Source: Capra hircus (taxonomy: Eukaryota > Chordata > Mammalia > Artiodactyla > Bovidae). From it: a stretch of 64,000 bases of DNA. Both the position numbers and the translations under genes were made by a program. Positions within the stretch are counted from its first letter, which is position 1. Every line of letters starts with the position of its first letter. Location of the stretch: the NCBI RefSeq assembly GCF_001704415.2, contig NC_030820.1, positions 43,754,036 to 43,818,035 on the forward strand. The letters are read 5' to 3'. Below are positions 1-11,850 of the stretch, one piece after another. The notes beneath the pieces are model-generated. The model worked only from the letters and a program-made list of their open reading frames with translations. It searched no databases and was not told where the DNA came from.

Positions 1-1719
1 CAAGGAGTCAGTCCGTCTCCATCAAGATGTGTTGAAAGATGGTCCAGCCGGCTGTGAAATCAATCATGCTGCATCTCTGAGTGGAGAGACGTCCACTCTT
101 GGGATGGTCTGTCTGGTGGGAGGGCTCAGGGGTCAGAGCACAGTTCAGTGCCCTGTGGCTTCTCCCCACTCTCCCTCTGGAAGGGCAGGCAGTGCTGAGT
201 CCACCAGACAGTCACAGATGCCCCCTTGGATGCTTCACATTGAGCCTTGGAGGATGGGAGACCTCGGTTCTCTGCGTCCACACCAACACAGGGATGAGTC
301 AGGCCAAGGGCAAGTTCTTCAGGTTTCCAGAAAATGTGTCAAAAGCACTGGAATCCAGGTCCACCCATGCACCTGTTTGCCGCCTTGAGTAAATTCTACA
401 AATCGCCTTACCTCCCTGTCCTCACCAGTGGCACAGAGGGAAATAACCTCTCCCGACTTTGACGTGAGGATGGAATGCACTCACATTCCCAATCACGTGT
501 TGTTAAGTAGAGGCTGGTGAAAAGTTAATTGCTTCAAAGCCGAACCATCTAAAGTGATACAGGGTATTTAAAAGGCACAGACATCGCCCAAAGGCAAGCA
601 AATTATTAAACTAGATTTCCACGTGTCTCCAAAAACAATGTCTCAGGAAAATGCCAGCACAGCTATTCGCTGCAACCACCTCTTCACTCAGCACACTGAC
701 GCCCTCAGCTCACAGCTTCCTGACTCCATTCCAGAAAAAGCACTCCCTCACCTCGCTGTCGGCACCCTGCCTTCCACAAAGTTTGTTTCTGAATTTGATA
801 TCTATGGTGTACCTTTAAGTGGGGCAATATGACAACCGAGAGAAGCCATGATGACGAATTGCCGCTCCTACAACTCTCACACACTCAAAGGTATACCTCA
901 TTTGGTTGAACATATTTCAGTAGCAAAACTCAAATGAATTTTCAGTGTTTAATCTGGAACCTGCAGCCATTGTAAAACCTGTCATCATCGCTAAAATTAA
1001 AAGTGTTGCATACTCAGACATGAGGTAATAAAGGCATCAGGATGCGGATAAAATGTCTACGAAAAATGAAAACTCACCTCAGCTATTTAATTCCTATTAC
1101 ATTTTGGCAGTGCAGTAGGAATGGAATTTTTAAAAGCCTAAAACATTTTCATTCTATTTGCCTCAAGCTCTTCTCCTTGTGGATGTTATAGCAACTGAGC
1201 TATATTATTTATTTGCTGAGTTTCTGCTCTCTGTATGGATTCCACTAACTGGAATGTACACATTGTCACTGTGGGTCAATTAATTGCTTAAGCCTCGTTA
1301 TTTGTGTCCAACAAGTGAACTAAAAAGATTTAAAATGTAATTCTAGCTTACTAGGAGCTCAACAGTATATTCAGGGAATGAAACAAGCCCATGATTAATA
1401 ATAAACGGACAGCAATATGCTTACTGGCAATTTAGGTTCACAAATAAAATAAAGTGCTGATGGTGCCATCCAGACTACTGTCAACTGGAAATTCATTTAA
1501 CAAAATCCAAAGAGTGATACGTTAAGAATGAAATGAGCTGAGTTCAATCACAGTAAGCTTGCACTGCTGGGATTGATGCTCCTGGTTAAGGAAGGAAGGG
1601 CCGGAGTGAAGCCTGAGGCGATGATATGAACTCAAAGCAGAACAGCCATAAGCCCGCCGCCCTCTCATGTCATCCCACTAGGAACCCCTGACCCCAGCTC
1701 CCTGAATCCTGGAACATGA
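1..1719. other. Unassigned DNA, no gene recognised
   Basis: Mixed single-copy-looking sequence. Overlapping frames of about 100-119 codons at 29-392 show no family resemblance. An E-box core (CACGTG) lies near 495 and a TATA-like TATTTAAAAGG near 565. They sit about 70 bp apart, but no initiator, first exon or CpG enrichment follows, so I do not call a promoter. The second half is AT-rich. Confidence 0.5.
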
Positions 1720-2309
1720 CTGTGAGATCATGGGAAATAGTTACTGGTCTCTGCCCCTTCCCCCACCCTCGCCAGTTCCTGACACAGGACTCGTGAAACC
1801 CTTGGAATCCCTGGGTGATGGGGTGTCTTTTCTTCTAATGAGGTGACTCTGGGTGGGCTCTTGGATGAAGGCTGGTCCCCAGGAAGACCCAACTGTGATT
1901 AGAAGCTTGGAAGTTTCAGCTCCACCTCCATTCTATCAAGAAAGGACAAGGGTTAAAAAATGGAGTTAAAGGTAGAAGATGCCTGCATGATGAATCCTCC
2001 ATAAAACCCCGTAAGTGCAGGTTCCAAGAGTGTCTGGGATGGGTGGGCAAGTGATAGTGCTGAGAAGGTGGTGCCCCCAAGAGCATGAGAGCTCGGCCCT
2101 ATCTTGCACTCTCCCCGTGCACCTCTCCCATCTGGGTGTTCATCCGAATCTTCGTCCATGTTCTTTCATGAACTAATGAACATGGGTATTTCCCTGAGTC
2201 CCCTGAGCTGCTCCTGCAGATTAATCATGTCCGGGGAGGCTGTCGTCAGCACCTCCGATCTATAGCCATTTGGTCAGAAGGACAACTTGGCCTTGCGACT
2301 AACATCTGA

Positions 2310-2312
<3 letters not shown>

Positions 2313-2359
<47 letters not shown>
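2313..2359 (+). repeat. (GT)n microsatellite, about 23 units
   Basis: This is an uninterrupted GT run of 47 bp. Perfect dinucleotide arrays of this length are usually length-polymorphic in mammals. It creates an artificial poly-threonine/histidine tract in a 191-codon minus-strand frame, which is not a gene. Confidence 0.97.
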
Positions 2360-2360
<1 letters not shown>

Positions 2361-2440
2361 TGAGGATGGGTTTCCTGTGGGGCTGAGCCTATCCGGAGAC
2401 CTGACACTATCTCCAGATCAACAGTATCGGACTGGGTAAG

Positions 2441-2594
2441 TGAGTGAAGTCGCTCAGTCGTGTCCATGGAATTTTCTAGGCAAGAGTACTGAAGTGTGTT
2501 GCCATTTCCTTCTCCAGGGGATCTTCCTGACCAGGGGATCGAACCCAGGTCTCCCACATTGCAGGCAGACGCTTTACCGTCTGAGCCACCAGTA
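2441..2594 (-). mobile_element. Bov-tA SINE, shortened
   Basis: Reverse-complement Bov-tA. The GTCGCTCAGTCGTGTCC tail end comes first and the tRNA-like head (box B as GGGGATCGAACCC, then TTTACCGTCTGAGCCACC) comes last. The middle is shorter than usual: about 40 bp of the GACTCTTTGCGACCCCATGGACTG-type segment is missing after GTGTCC. The insertion lies inside the ancient repeat at 1720-2710. I did not find clear target duplications. Confidence 0.9.
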
Positions 2595-2710
2595 GGTTGT
2601 GGGATACCCAGCTGTTGTGGAGGGAAGCCTTCGCACACAACTTTGATGACCAGAAACATCAGAAGTGAAGTGTTGTGAGTGTTTTGTGTGAAGAATAAAG
2701 GAGCCTCACA

Positions 2711-3194
2711 GGAAAGAAAGACATGTAGGAAGAGCCAAAATTTCCCTCCGTGGGAAGGAAAAAGCTGCTGGGCAACTTGACCTTGGCTTCCTGATGCTAA
2801 TTTCATAAAATATCTTTTCACCCAAGCTTACTGAAGAAGAGAATTCACCATGAGGAAGAAACTGGTGTTGAAATGCAGAAAATCAAAGAAAACAAGCTCC
2901 ATCTCAGTGCTCTCTTTTGAGGTTCACAGAAGGCTCCAGGGCCTGGGATGACTTCACATCCAAGTCCAGGAAACTTACTTTATGGACACTAACATGGATC
3001 CTTTCTCCTGTCTTTTTGCCTCCATGTACATGTCATTTTCTTCCCCAAGACTTCTCCATCTACCATCCTGCACATAAACAATCCCCACCAGAATCCCATT
3101 TTCCCCAACAATGTCAGCCTGGACATCACACTCTCATGCTGTCTTCTCTGGGCCCTTCAGCCCACGTGAGGGCTCCTGCTGACAAGCTATGGGA
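2711..3194. other. Unassigned DNA
   Basis: No recognised gene, RNA or repeat. The 111-codon plus-strand frame starting at 2917 has no recognisable motif and runs into the MER5A-like repeat. Confidence 0.4.
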
Positions 3195-3330
3195 CCTGGT
3201 TCCTGCAAGTGTGGTCTGGGAGCTTGTTACAGCCCCATCCCAGACTGTCTGAGTCAGAATCTGCATTCCAACCAGAACCCCTGGGGATCTCTGTGCACAG
3301 CAAGGGTTGAGAGGCAGTGGTTTTGAACCC
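3195..3330. mobile_element. MER5A-like hAT DNA transposon relic
   Basis: The block TCTGGGAGCTTGTTA, then GACTGTCTGAGTCAGAATCTGC, then CCCTGGGGAT, then GAGAGGCAGTGG follows the MER5A order. MER5A is a short non-autonomous hAT-Charlie element that is nearly palindromic, so I leave strand open. It is old and diverged, and no target duplication is legible. Confidence 0.6.
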
Positions 3331-3409
3331 TGGACCCCTTTCTCACAGTATCTGTGGTTATCACCCGCCAAGCCTGTTTGTCTCTGCCTGGCACGCTCAG
3401 AGCAGTGGT

Positions 3410-3560
3410 TGCCTCCCTGGTGGCGTCTCACTTCCCCTTGGACAGCGAGCTCTACGCAGGAAGGAACCTATTTGTCCTTGGTGCCTTTGCAGTACGTGCC
3501 TGATGCTTGGCTGAGCGTGCTGTGCAGTAGATGAATGAATGAATGAGTGAGTGAAAAGCA
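3410..3560 (+). mobile_element. LINE2 3' end relic with TGAA tail
   Basis: The text 'GCAGGAAGGAACC...GTGCCTGATGCTTGGC...' followed by (ATGA)n at 3534-3552 matches the conserved L2 3' end, where the TGAATGAATG repeat is the native tail. The copy is strongly diverged. It explains the small open frames here. Confidence 0.55.
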
Positions 3561-4191
3561 CCGGGGAAACACCCTATCCCACTACTGCTCATGCTGTGAC
3601 CCTCTGGGAGGGTGAGCATGACATCACAGGCAAAACAAGAAGCAGCTAAAGCAAAACCCACCAGATGGACAGACGACCACAGGAGCTAGAGAAATGCAGC
3701 AGTCCACTAGGTCCTCAGTCAAAGGAAGGGACTGACAGTCTTAGCCCAGCAAGCACACAGGTCCTTGGCAGTTTCCCAACCACATAAAAGTTATGCCTCA
3801 AAATACTTCCCAAATTAGATTCCTGGTGCTCACCTCCAGGCAACTTTTTTCATTTCATCAAAGTACTAATGCTAGGGGGTACCCTTTCAGTAAGAGAAAG
3901 CTTTCTCTTCCCTGTTTGAGGAATTCAGAGGCTATTTATACTTAATGCCTTGGACCATTCAAATAGAAGCAAGGTTTATTTGATCAAGTAGTTCACAGTG
4001 ATGTTACAAGAGACAACAGGATAATCAATAAGGATGCAGTCTCTTAACAGAAATCAGTGTTTGTGCTATTGGCTTGTGAATGAATGCTTCATCTCAAGGC
4101 AAAATCAGGAGAAGAAAGGCCAAAGTTCTGGTTGGAAAATACACACTTGGGAGCACCAGGATGAATGAAATAAGAAAGTAAATAAAGATAT
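3561..4191. other. Unassigned DNA
   Basis: No gene, RNA or clear repeat seen. It ends at the 5' target duplication of the next SINE. Confidence 0.4.
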
Positions 4192-4202
4192 CTTCTTGGG
4201 CT

Positions 4203-4423
4203 ATGCATGTGTGCATGCTCAGTTGCTAAGTCATGTCCAACTCTTTTGCAACCCCAGGGACTGTAGCCCACTAGGCTCCTCTGTCCATGGGACTTCCCAG
4301 GCCAGAATACTGGAGTGGGTCACCATTTCCTTCTCCAGAGGATCTTCCTAACCCAGGAATCAAACCTGTGTCTCCTGTATTGGCAGGTGGATTATTTACC
4401 ACTGAGCCACCTGGGAAGCCCAC
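4203..4423 (-). mobile_element. Bov-tA SINE with 11-bp target duplication
   Basis: Complete reverse-strand Bov-tA, ending in the tRNA-like head (TTTACCACTGAGCCACCTGGGAAGCC). The perfect direct repeat CTTCTTGGGCT flanks it at 4192-4202 and 4424-4434, so both ends of the insertion are fixed precisely. Confidence 0.95.
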
Positions 4424-4434
4424 CTTCTTGGGCT

Positions 4435-5484
4435 GTAGCTAAACCAAAACATTGTTTTCAAAAAAAGAGCAATTATTGTGTGGTTGAAACAACATGGGGG
4501 ATGTGGTCTGAAACTTAAAACTATCACTGATTAAGGATGATCCTATTTTTTTTTAACATCTTAGGAGTGTTAACTGTGAAAAAAATCTATTATAATCTAG
4601 TTTTAAACTGGAAATTGAATCCACAGTTTGCTAAACAAATTCCCAATCCACTGTCTGGATAGCTAACAGTTGAGAATCTTCTGAGAGCTGCTCAGAAGTC
4701 CCCTCTCTTTGCCTCTGAAATCTATGAGGAGATCTCACAGTCTACTCTTTCCATCTTTGTTTGGACCTCTCAGTATCATGATAGCTCTTGAGGGCATGGC
4801 CAGATCACATCTGCTCATGGGTGTTTGGTTAAATGAAGTCATAGTCTTCTAAAAAGCAAATACTGAAAGCTTGCCATTGAAATCAGACCTTTTTGGTTTA
4901 GAGAAGAGTTTTCATCCCTAGTTACACGCTGAGCCTCTGACACTAAGGGTGCACACAGTGTGGAGAGCTGGGGTGGGGTGCAGTGGAGACGGGGACCTGC
5001 ATGTGGTCACCACAGAAAAGCTTTAAAGTTTATTTTTGCAGCTTTCTAGAGTTAGAGTCCTATGGTGCCATCATGAAAGAGGAAATTCTATTCTTTCCAT
5101 TACATTTTTTAAAAAATGTAAAAGTACTAAACCACAGCTCTATTTTTAAAGTAAATACGGACAGCAGTCAGACAAGTGTACGTTGAGATGGAATGCAACC
5201 AGGAAAGATCACCAGGGGGAAATTTTTGTAAAGAGACGTGCCATAAACACGTGCCCTTTTGTTCAGTGAGAGACTCAGATGCCGGAAGCTAACACAGTTT
5301 TAGAGCTTTTTCTTTGCTCAAAATCCTATCAGAAATTTGGCAAGAAACACTAGCAAGGAATTCAATCCTGTTTTTCTCAAGATTCACATATGCCATCAAT
5401 TTGGGCCTGAAGTCATGCTCACCCCTGGGTTGTCCCTTCAAAGTAGCGTTTTATTAAAAGGGCACAGTTGTACACATTTGCATA
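4435..5484. other. Unassigned DNA
   Basis: AT-rich with short A/T runs. Two short plus-strand frames (67 and about 40 codons) show no motif. No RNA gene or repeat recognised. Confidence 0.4.
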
Positions 5485-5690
5485 TGTGCTCAGACACTGA
5501 GTCCGGCCCAACTCTTTGCAACACTATGGACTATAGCCCGCAAGGTTCCTCTGTCCTTGGGATTTTTCAGGCAAGAATGCTGGAGTGCGTTGCCGTTTCC
5601 TCTTCCAGGGGATCTTCCTGACCCAGGGATTGAACCCACATCTCCTGCATCTACAGGCAGATCCTTTACCACTGAGCCACCCGAGAAGCC
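5485..5690 (-). mobile_element. Bov-tA SINE
   Basis: Reverse-strand copy with all usual blocks: GTCC-CAACTCTTTGCAACACTATGG, the CAGGCAAGAATGCTGGAGTG core, and the tRNA-like head ending CACTGAGCCACCCGAGAAGCC. It is moderately diverged. Target duplications are not clear. All four frames of 60-94 codons across it are SINE translations. Confidence 0.93.
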
Positions 5691-8309
5691 GATACACGCA
5701 CACGTTAGACCAAAAAGGCAGCCATGGGGAATCATCTTCCATCTCTGGGGAGAAGACAGCCTGCTAATGAGGGGCTCTGGTGGTAGAATTATGACTTCTT
5801 TTCAGAAATGTTGGACTGAGAAATAAAGATCTCTTAGGAAAGAAATCAGTGAGTCTTATTAGGCATCACTTTGTGTGGTATTTGTCCTCACCAGCATTTT
5901 AGTCTGTCTGTATACAGTATAATGTGGAGTAGCATTTTTTACCAAAAGATGCAGTCCGAAAGTGATAAAACACATTTTTTCTTTGCTAAGCTGAGGCAAA
6001 CACTCTATTTCACATTTTTTTTTTTTTAAGGAGGCCAGTATGAGTGTCATCTATTGATTGTGGCTTAAGGCAGAAGTTTGAAAGTTCTAGCCTGTTCATG
6101 AACTGATGAGAGGGCAAAACAAGACAACTCGAAATGTCTCTGTCCAGTCAACTTCCTAAATTATCCAGAGACTTAAGTCTATGCTCATAAAGCGATTACT
6201 TGGTACATGAGCATAGGTGTTTGGAAGTAAACCTTCAAGATTGTGCCATTAGGAGGCAAAGTCTCACCACTGGAAGAACACAGGGTTCAGAGTTGGAGCC
6301 CACTTTCTTCATTCCTGGGTCACCTATTTGGGAGAGGCCAAACCAAGGAGCACTGTGAAGGGTTAACCAGCATCTTCTTTGTGCCTGTGGGATGTGATTA
6401 CACCATTTCCCACCAGGAAGCAGAGCATAACCATTCTACAGCCCCAGTCCTTAAAAATCACAAAAAGACTTTCTAGTCTGAGTGACTAAACTGATAACTC
6501 CATTCAATCAATAGATATTGACTACAGTACATACAGCATATATACTCAGATAATGTATGAGAGAAATGCTTCTATTTGCAAAACTTCAAGCTCCCAACCC
6601 AGGCTCAGCTGTGTGGCCATGGTTAACATTGTCACAAGCTTACAGTGGAATTGGTTTTGGAAATTCTTACGGTATAATCAGGAATTTACAACCATTCTGC
6701 AAACCCCTAGCCATGTGACCTTGTCTGACTGGTAAGGAGATGGCAGTATAGTGTCTTGGATGCTATGTAATTCTCTTTAGTTCCCATCAACATACAGAGG
6801 TGACATATCATAATCCATTTATTTGGTGGGTAAAAGAGAGCAAGAAAAAAGTAAAAACAAAAACACATTAACTAAAAAATGAGTTTATTTTTATATATAC
6901 ACTAGTTTATTTGTATATATAAAATATATCATTAATATATTAATTGCTTAAGAAAAAGATAAATCTATATATGCATAAGAATGAAGACCATCATTGTGAA
7001 GAATGTCAGTACTGTATTATAAGTTGCTTCCTTTTTAATCAAAAGTGTATAGCAAAATATTTGAATCATTAAAATGTTATTGAAGTGGAACTGGAAAAGA
7101 ATGTTGGATTTTAAGCATTGACTGAAATCTCAGAAACAAGATACAAATGACTCAAATTGAAAAAATTCTTTAAATGTAATTATTATAGAAATGTTCATAT
7201 TTTCATTAACCAATAACTTGAAAAAGTTATTTAGCTTGATAAAGCTTCTTATATCTTTCTTGAGAAATGATTTGCTCAACAGTCCAGAAGATAACACTGT
7301 AGTTTTTTAGAAAGTCAGGAAAATTCAGTACGAATTCAAAGAAAAAAATGGAAGAAGCTATTGAATGTCTTTAGGTAAAAATACTTAAAACTAGTTGTGA
7401 GTTCTTCAGAAAAACGTTCTTGAAGATCATGGATTTTCTGCACAAGATTAGAATTGGACAATGTAGTCCACTCTGAGCACCGAAATGGTCTCCTCTTGGG
7501 CACACCCGTGATCTGGGATTGTTTTCTCAGAATAACAGGAAAGGGAGGAGAGTTGAGCCGAAAAACCCATCTGGTTCTAATTCAACACTCCCAGTAGACT
7601 TATGCACCAGATCCAAAGAATGAAAGCCAAATTAAAATGGTACTAATTTGAGGGAACCAGTGGAATGGACCCCACTTCCTGTCGTAACAAGCGTCCTGTG
7701 AACGTCCTGTGGTGAAGGGTCTGGCTAGGGTGCCAGTCTGAAGGAGGAGAGACTGTCCTTTGAATGTTCCAGTTTGCCTGAGAATTAAAGCACATCACTC
7801 ATGACATCTTGTCAAACTTAGATCTAAGCTGGAGTAAATAAAACCCTTGCTGGATGCGGTCATGGGTCTGCCATGGTCCTGGCCAGATGCTGTCCCATCC
7901 AGGCCTGAGAACCCACAAGGCTGCCCCTGTGCCGGAGCCGTGTCCTTGCTTTACTGGGGTTCAGGGTAAACAAGACTAGCCCATAAACATATCAGAAGGT
8001 TAAGATTTCTGGTTATGAAGGCTTTCCTCCCCCCACTCAGCTGCTGAGGCAGCACTCCACAGGGCCACCTGGTGAGGGAAGAGATGCGGTTCTACAGGAC
8101 AGCCTCTAAGCTTTTGAGCCTAACATAATCTGCTAAGTGTCTTGGCAGATGTACGGGATTTCAAAAGACGCATTTTCCCACCTGACATGTAGAGTGTGCC
8201 TATGTATTTATGTGTCATGAGGATTATGTACACTTATTCTCTACTGAACCTTCATGGCTTTGTACAGAAACAGACAGGACAGTCAAGATTTAAGAAAGTT
8301 AAGCAAGAA
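5691..8309. other. Unassigned AT-rich DNA
   Basis: No gene recognised. It contains an A/T tract near 6018, an A/T-only stretch around 6885-6955, and long A-rich tracts to about 7400. The rest is unremarkable. Frames here are at most 77 codons and unsupported. Confidence 0.4.
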
Positions 8310-8492
8310 CGCTAGGAGTCGGGCACGACTGAGCGACTTCACTTTCACTTTTCACTTTGCATTGGAGAAGGAAATGGCAACCCACTCCAGTGTTCTTGCC
8401 TGGAGAATCCCAGGGACAAAGAAGCCTAATGGGCTGCTGTCTATGGGGTCACACAGAGTCGGACACAACTGAAGCGACTTAGCAGCAGCAGC
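8310..8492 (+). mobile_element. Bov-A2 SINE with 9-bp target duplication
   Basis: Plus-strand Bov-A2. It has the GGGCACGACTGAGCGACTTC end of the first unit, the TTCACTTTCAC linker, then the second unit (CATTGGAGAAGGAAATGGC to GAAGCGACTTAGCAGCAGCAG). The direct repeat AAGCAAGAA flanks it at 8301-8309 and 8493-8501. The first unit is 5'-truncated. Confidence 0.93.
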
Positions 8493-8501
8493 AAGCAAGA
8501 A

Positions 8502-9129
8502 AGGAAGCTTGAAATATTGGGGGGACAAAACTTGGGTTACATTAGCACAAAAGAGTATTGAATTTCTTTAGTTTCTGCCATTTAAAGGGCAAAGTAAAGG
8601 TACTTGACCTGGAGTTCTTCAGTGAACTGTGGAGTAAATTATGCTTTATCATCTGCAAATGAAGGTTTAGACTATATGTTTGAAAAGCATAAACATATAT
8701 GGGAGAGCAAAGACAACCATGAACAGAGCCAACTACAGACTGTCCCTCTGGGGGTCAGTTCATTTGATTCCGCTTCCTACACAACCATATTGGGGAGTCT
8801 CAGTTCTGACATGGGCCATTGTTAATGAAGTTGAAATGCTGCCATCCAGGACACAGGATCCCAAACAGCTACATCCACAAGGCCCTGACACAGCAAGGGG
8901 CAATTAAAGCCCAACTTCCCCACCACTGTTTGAGTTTTACTGTCAGTTAAGATAATATTCTAATATTATTCTGATTGTAAGAAGAAGTGATTTACTACAG
9001 AAGAATGTGGAAAGAAAGAAAATGGTACAAAAATGAAAACACGTATGCATAATGTTTTTTTCTAGAACTACTGTTTATGTTTAGATATAGTTCTTTCCAT
9101 TTTTATATGTATTTCTAAAAATATATAGA
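8502..9129. other. Unassigned DNA
   Basis: No gene or confident repeat. Overlapping 72-75-codon plus-strand frames at 8604-8907 show no recognisable domain. Confidence 0.4.
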
Positions 9130-9385
9130 TATATACATGGAAATATTTTTTTTTTAAAATCTATCTGTATGAAATCACAGTTTGGTTTTCTACTTTGTTT
9201 TTACTTACTGGTATATCGCCAATTTCCTGGTTAATTTGGTTTAAAACAATGGCTATATAATATACAATTGTTTCATCACTATTACACTCTAAATTCCTCA
9301 GTAAACCCACTGTTTTAAAAAATATATACTGTTTATTTTTTGTCACTATAAATTATCCTACAATGGACATCTCTTTAAATACAGA
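9130..9385 (-). mobile_element. Old L1M 3'-region relic
   Basis: The phrases 'AATGGCTATATAATATAC', 'CACTATAAATTATCCTACAATGGACATCTC' and TTTCTACTTTG-TTTTTACTTA follow the reverse complement of a common ancient L1M 3' region ('...gctgcatagtattcc... ataaataatgctacaatgaacatc...'). Diverged, with no intact frame. Confidence 0.55.
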
Positions 9386-9470
9386 TGTGGATATAAAAAT
9401 ATATATAGGTGTAGATAGATAGATACGGATATAGCTAAAGACATAGATGTAGATATGTAGATATATAATC
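9386..9470 (+). repeat. Imperfect GATA/ATAG repeat
   Basis: Degenerate array of GATA-type units (AGATAGATAGATACGGATATAG, then ATAGATGTAGATATGTAGATATATA). It is too interrupted to be a perfect microsatellite but clearly periodic. Confidence 0.75.
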
Positions 9471-10654
9471 CATGGTAAACATCAGAAAGAAAACTTGGTA
9501 GAAACGAACTACAGAAAGTTGTAACAGTTTGGTATTTGAATGACATGCACATGTGCATTGAGAGTTTGATTAGAAATGATGGATAGTATAAGAGAAATAG
9601 TTACAAGAGCACTCAGAGAAAATACAATCCTCTGCCTGACTTTGCTGAAACCCTGCTCTGGAGTTATTTGACTCCATTTGTTGCCAAGACGGGAACATTA
9701 ACACAAGGATAGCTTCCTGAACAAATGCCTTTTGACAATAAAGTGAAATATCGGTGATCAAGTTTCGGAAATTAACCCAGGGATTAGAAGTATTTCCACA
9801 TGCATTTAAAAAGTCATTAAGAATGCAAAAATATCAATACAATGAGTTCACTTTTCCTTCTTATTCAACATAATGAGTTGGTGCCACTTTTGTATTTATA
9901 AAATATAATACAGACATATTCCAATTTCCTTCAAAAAAATTGTACACAAATTCCCCAGTGTATAAAATCTTATTTTTATTGTTAAATGACACTATAATTT
10001 TACATTGTCCTGTTTGTAATTTGTACCAAATGAAATTATTTTTTGCTTTGTCTTCTGAGTTATTCTTAAATTTGCACAAAAGATTGAATGGTTCTGAATT
10101 AAGATAGACTCTGTTCCCACTTCAAATTTTATAATGTAGGATGCTTTGTGTACATTTAGCATAAAACATGAGTAAACTACAGAATTCTATCTTCTGTGTG
10201 TACAAAAATGTTTTTATAACACAAGGAATGTCATCTGAAGCAGCATCCTTAGTATAAAAATGTGTTATAAAGATTTCTTGCATTTACATAATATTTGCAT
10301 GAGATAGTGCTAAATACCATATTTCATTTTTTTTCTCTAAAATTCATATAACAAATAATCCCATTTCCCAAAAAGCTGCATATTTCTTTCACCTATAAAG
10401 CAGTACTCATCTTTTAAAGAATTGAACTTTTAGTTGCTAGAACCATAAAATTACTCTTACTTTAATAAAAGTTTAAAAAAGATAAGAAAAACCATTCCTT
10501 TTTCTTTTTTAAATTATAAAAATATGATAAGACATCTATAGGAGACTTGGAAAATACAGAAAAGAGTTACCTATAGTTCCACTATATATTTCAATTACTT
10601 TTTAAGTAGATAAATTAAAAATTTTAGTTGGAACTTCAATATCAAACTCTCAAA
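9471..10654. other. Unassigned AT-rich DNA
   Basis: Strongly AT-rich. The segment 10490-10600 (GACTTGGAAAATACAGAAAAGAG and after) resembles a plus-strand L1M 3' fragment but is too short to assign. No gene seen. Confidence 0.4.
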
Positions 10655-10985
10655 AATTAATAGAATGAATATACAGAGACATAGAAGGACATAGCAGACC
10701 TGAAAAGCACTATGAACCTGTTCAACATAATTAGGACTTATGCAGTTTTCACACAACAGTAGTATACAAATGCTATTCAAGTTCCCATAGACTGTAAACT
10801 AGAAGACCCTGGAACATATCCAGGGACATAAGACCAGGTGCAAAAATTTTATGGTCTAAAAGTATTGAAATCGTACAGAGTCTGTTCTTTGATCACTGTG
10901 GAATTATGTTAGAGATCAATATCGAAAGATATTTGAAAATAACCCACATATAGAAAAATAATCCCTGCAAATCACTCCAACATAG
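10655..10985 (+). mobile_element. Old L1M ORF2 fragment
   Basis: The nucleotide order 'GAACATATCCAGGGACATAAGACC', 'TTGAAATCGTACAGAGTCTG', 'TGATCACTGTGGAATTATG-TTAGAGATCAATA' follows the L1 ORF2 stretch between endonuclease and reverse transcriptase ('ggaacattctccaggatagatca... gaccacaatg-aatgaaactagaaatcaat'). Frames are broken; this is a dead fragment. Confidence 0.6.
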
Positions 10986-11756
10986 GCAGTGCAGAGAGAT
11001 TTTCTAACTTTTTTTTAAAATCAGATACATATTTGAAAGCAATTCATCAACCCCAATGGGTTTTTTTCTTTTTTGGAAAGCTCTCTTATGATTATGTAAG
11101 ACAATGTTCTCTATGTCAATAATAAATGGCAGTCGTGGAGTTTTGGCAGCAGGCATTTCACTGTCCACGTGAAACGGATGGCGGGTCCCCATATAGGTTA
11201 GCTCGAGTTACACGTCACTGCAGAGAACAAGCACAGAATTCCTCCTGTGGGCCCGTCCTGAATAAATATTGTAAAGTTAAGTGTGGGAGTGAGACTAGAC
11301 AAGGGTTTGAAATGCGTGGCTTAAGGAAAGGGGTCTTCAGAGAGAAGGGTCGTGGGGACTGTGATCTTCTCATCAAGATTCCCTCATTGTAAACCCTGCT
11401 GATGTCTCAGGACAGCTGTTTTCACTGTAGGACCTGGAGATGGCTTGGTTTTAGATGTCAGAGCGTAGAATAATTTGCCATAGATCTGGGGCAAACCCTC
11501 CTTAAACAAGAGAACAGTGTACCTACAGAGACACGCATAGGTGCACGATTCACTTGCAATGATTCTGAGGGTTTTTACAGAATGGGGTTAATTGTACTCA
11601 GCCACCGATGCTGACATGTGCCTCTAACCACAGGGCGTGGAGCGAGCTGGCGTCCCAGCCTGACACCCTCTCCTTGGAGGAGCACAGTCCGCCCGCCCTA
11701 CTCTGTCCACTCCACCAGGAACCATCTGCACACAGGGAATGCGGCTCCAGGGAGAT
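10986..11756. other. Unassigned DNA
   Basis: An 88-codon plus-strand frame (11126-11392) contains four cysteines in a short span (HCREQAQNSSCG...YCKVKCGS), but no family is recognised and no splice context supports it. No repeat assigned. Confidence 0.35.
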
Positions 11757-11850
11757 CACACTCAAGTGTACACATGTATACACACTCACACACACACACA
11801 CAGGCACACACTCAAGTGTACACATGTCTACACACACACAGAGAGGCACA
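11757..11850 (+). repeat. CA-rich tandem duplication, 2 units of about 45-50 bp
   Basis: CTCAAGTGTACACATGT occurs at 11761 and again at 11811, each followed by a (CA)n run and a GGCACA block. The array is therefore a duplicated longer unit and not a simple dinucleotide repeat. It gives rise to H/T-rich frames on both strands (11598-12048) that are not genes. Confidence 0.85.

Larger units (their letters stand above)
1720..2710 (+). repeat. Ancient LTR-like interspersed repeat, interrupted
   Basis: The order of phrases matches an old eutherian repeat that I recall but cannot name with confidence (LTR/MER class). It has a CCATAAAACCCC stretch near 2000, a block about leftover target sequence with TATAGCCA-TTGGTCAGAAG near 2262-2280, a CTGACACTA-TCTCCAG block near 2401, and GATACCCAGCTG-TTG after the SINE at about 2604. 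It ends near an AATAAA at about 2694. A GT microsatellite (2313-2359) and a Bov SINE (2441-2594) interrupt it, so the two halves flank a younger insertion. Confidence 0.5.

Noticed and set aside
2246..2821. 191-codon minus-strand frame
   Set aside because: It runs through an ancient repeat, a GT microsatellite (giving a threonine/histidine run) and a Bov-tA SINE (GDLGSIPWSGRSPGEGNGN is typical translated Bov-tA).
11126..11392. Small cysteine-containing frame that could resemble a defensin-like peptide
   Set aside because: Cysteine spacing fits no known defensin, WAP or Kazal pattern, and no signal peptide is present.
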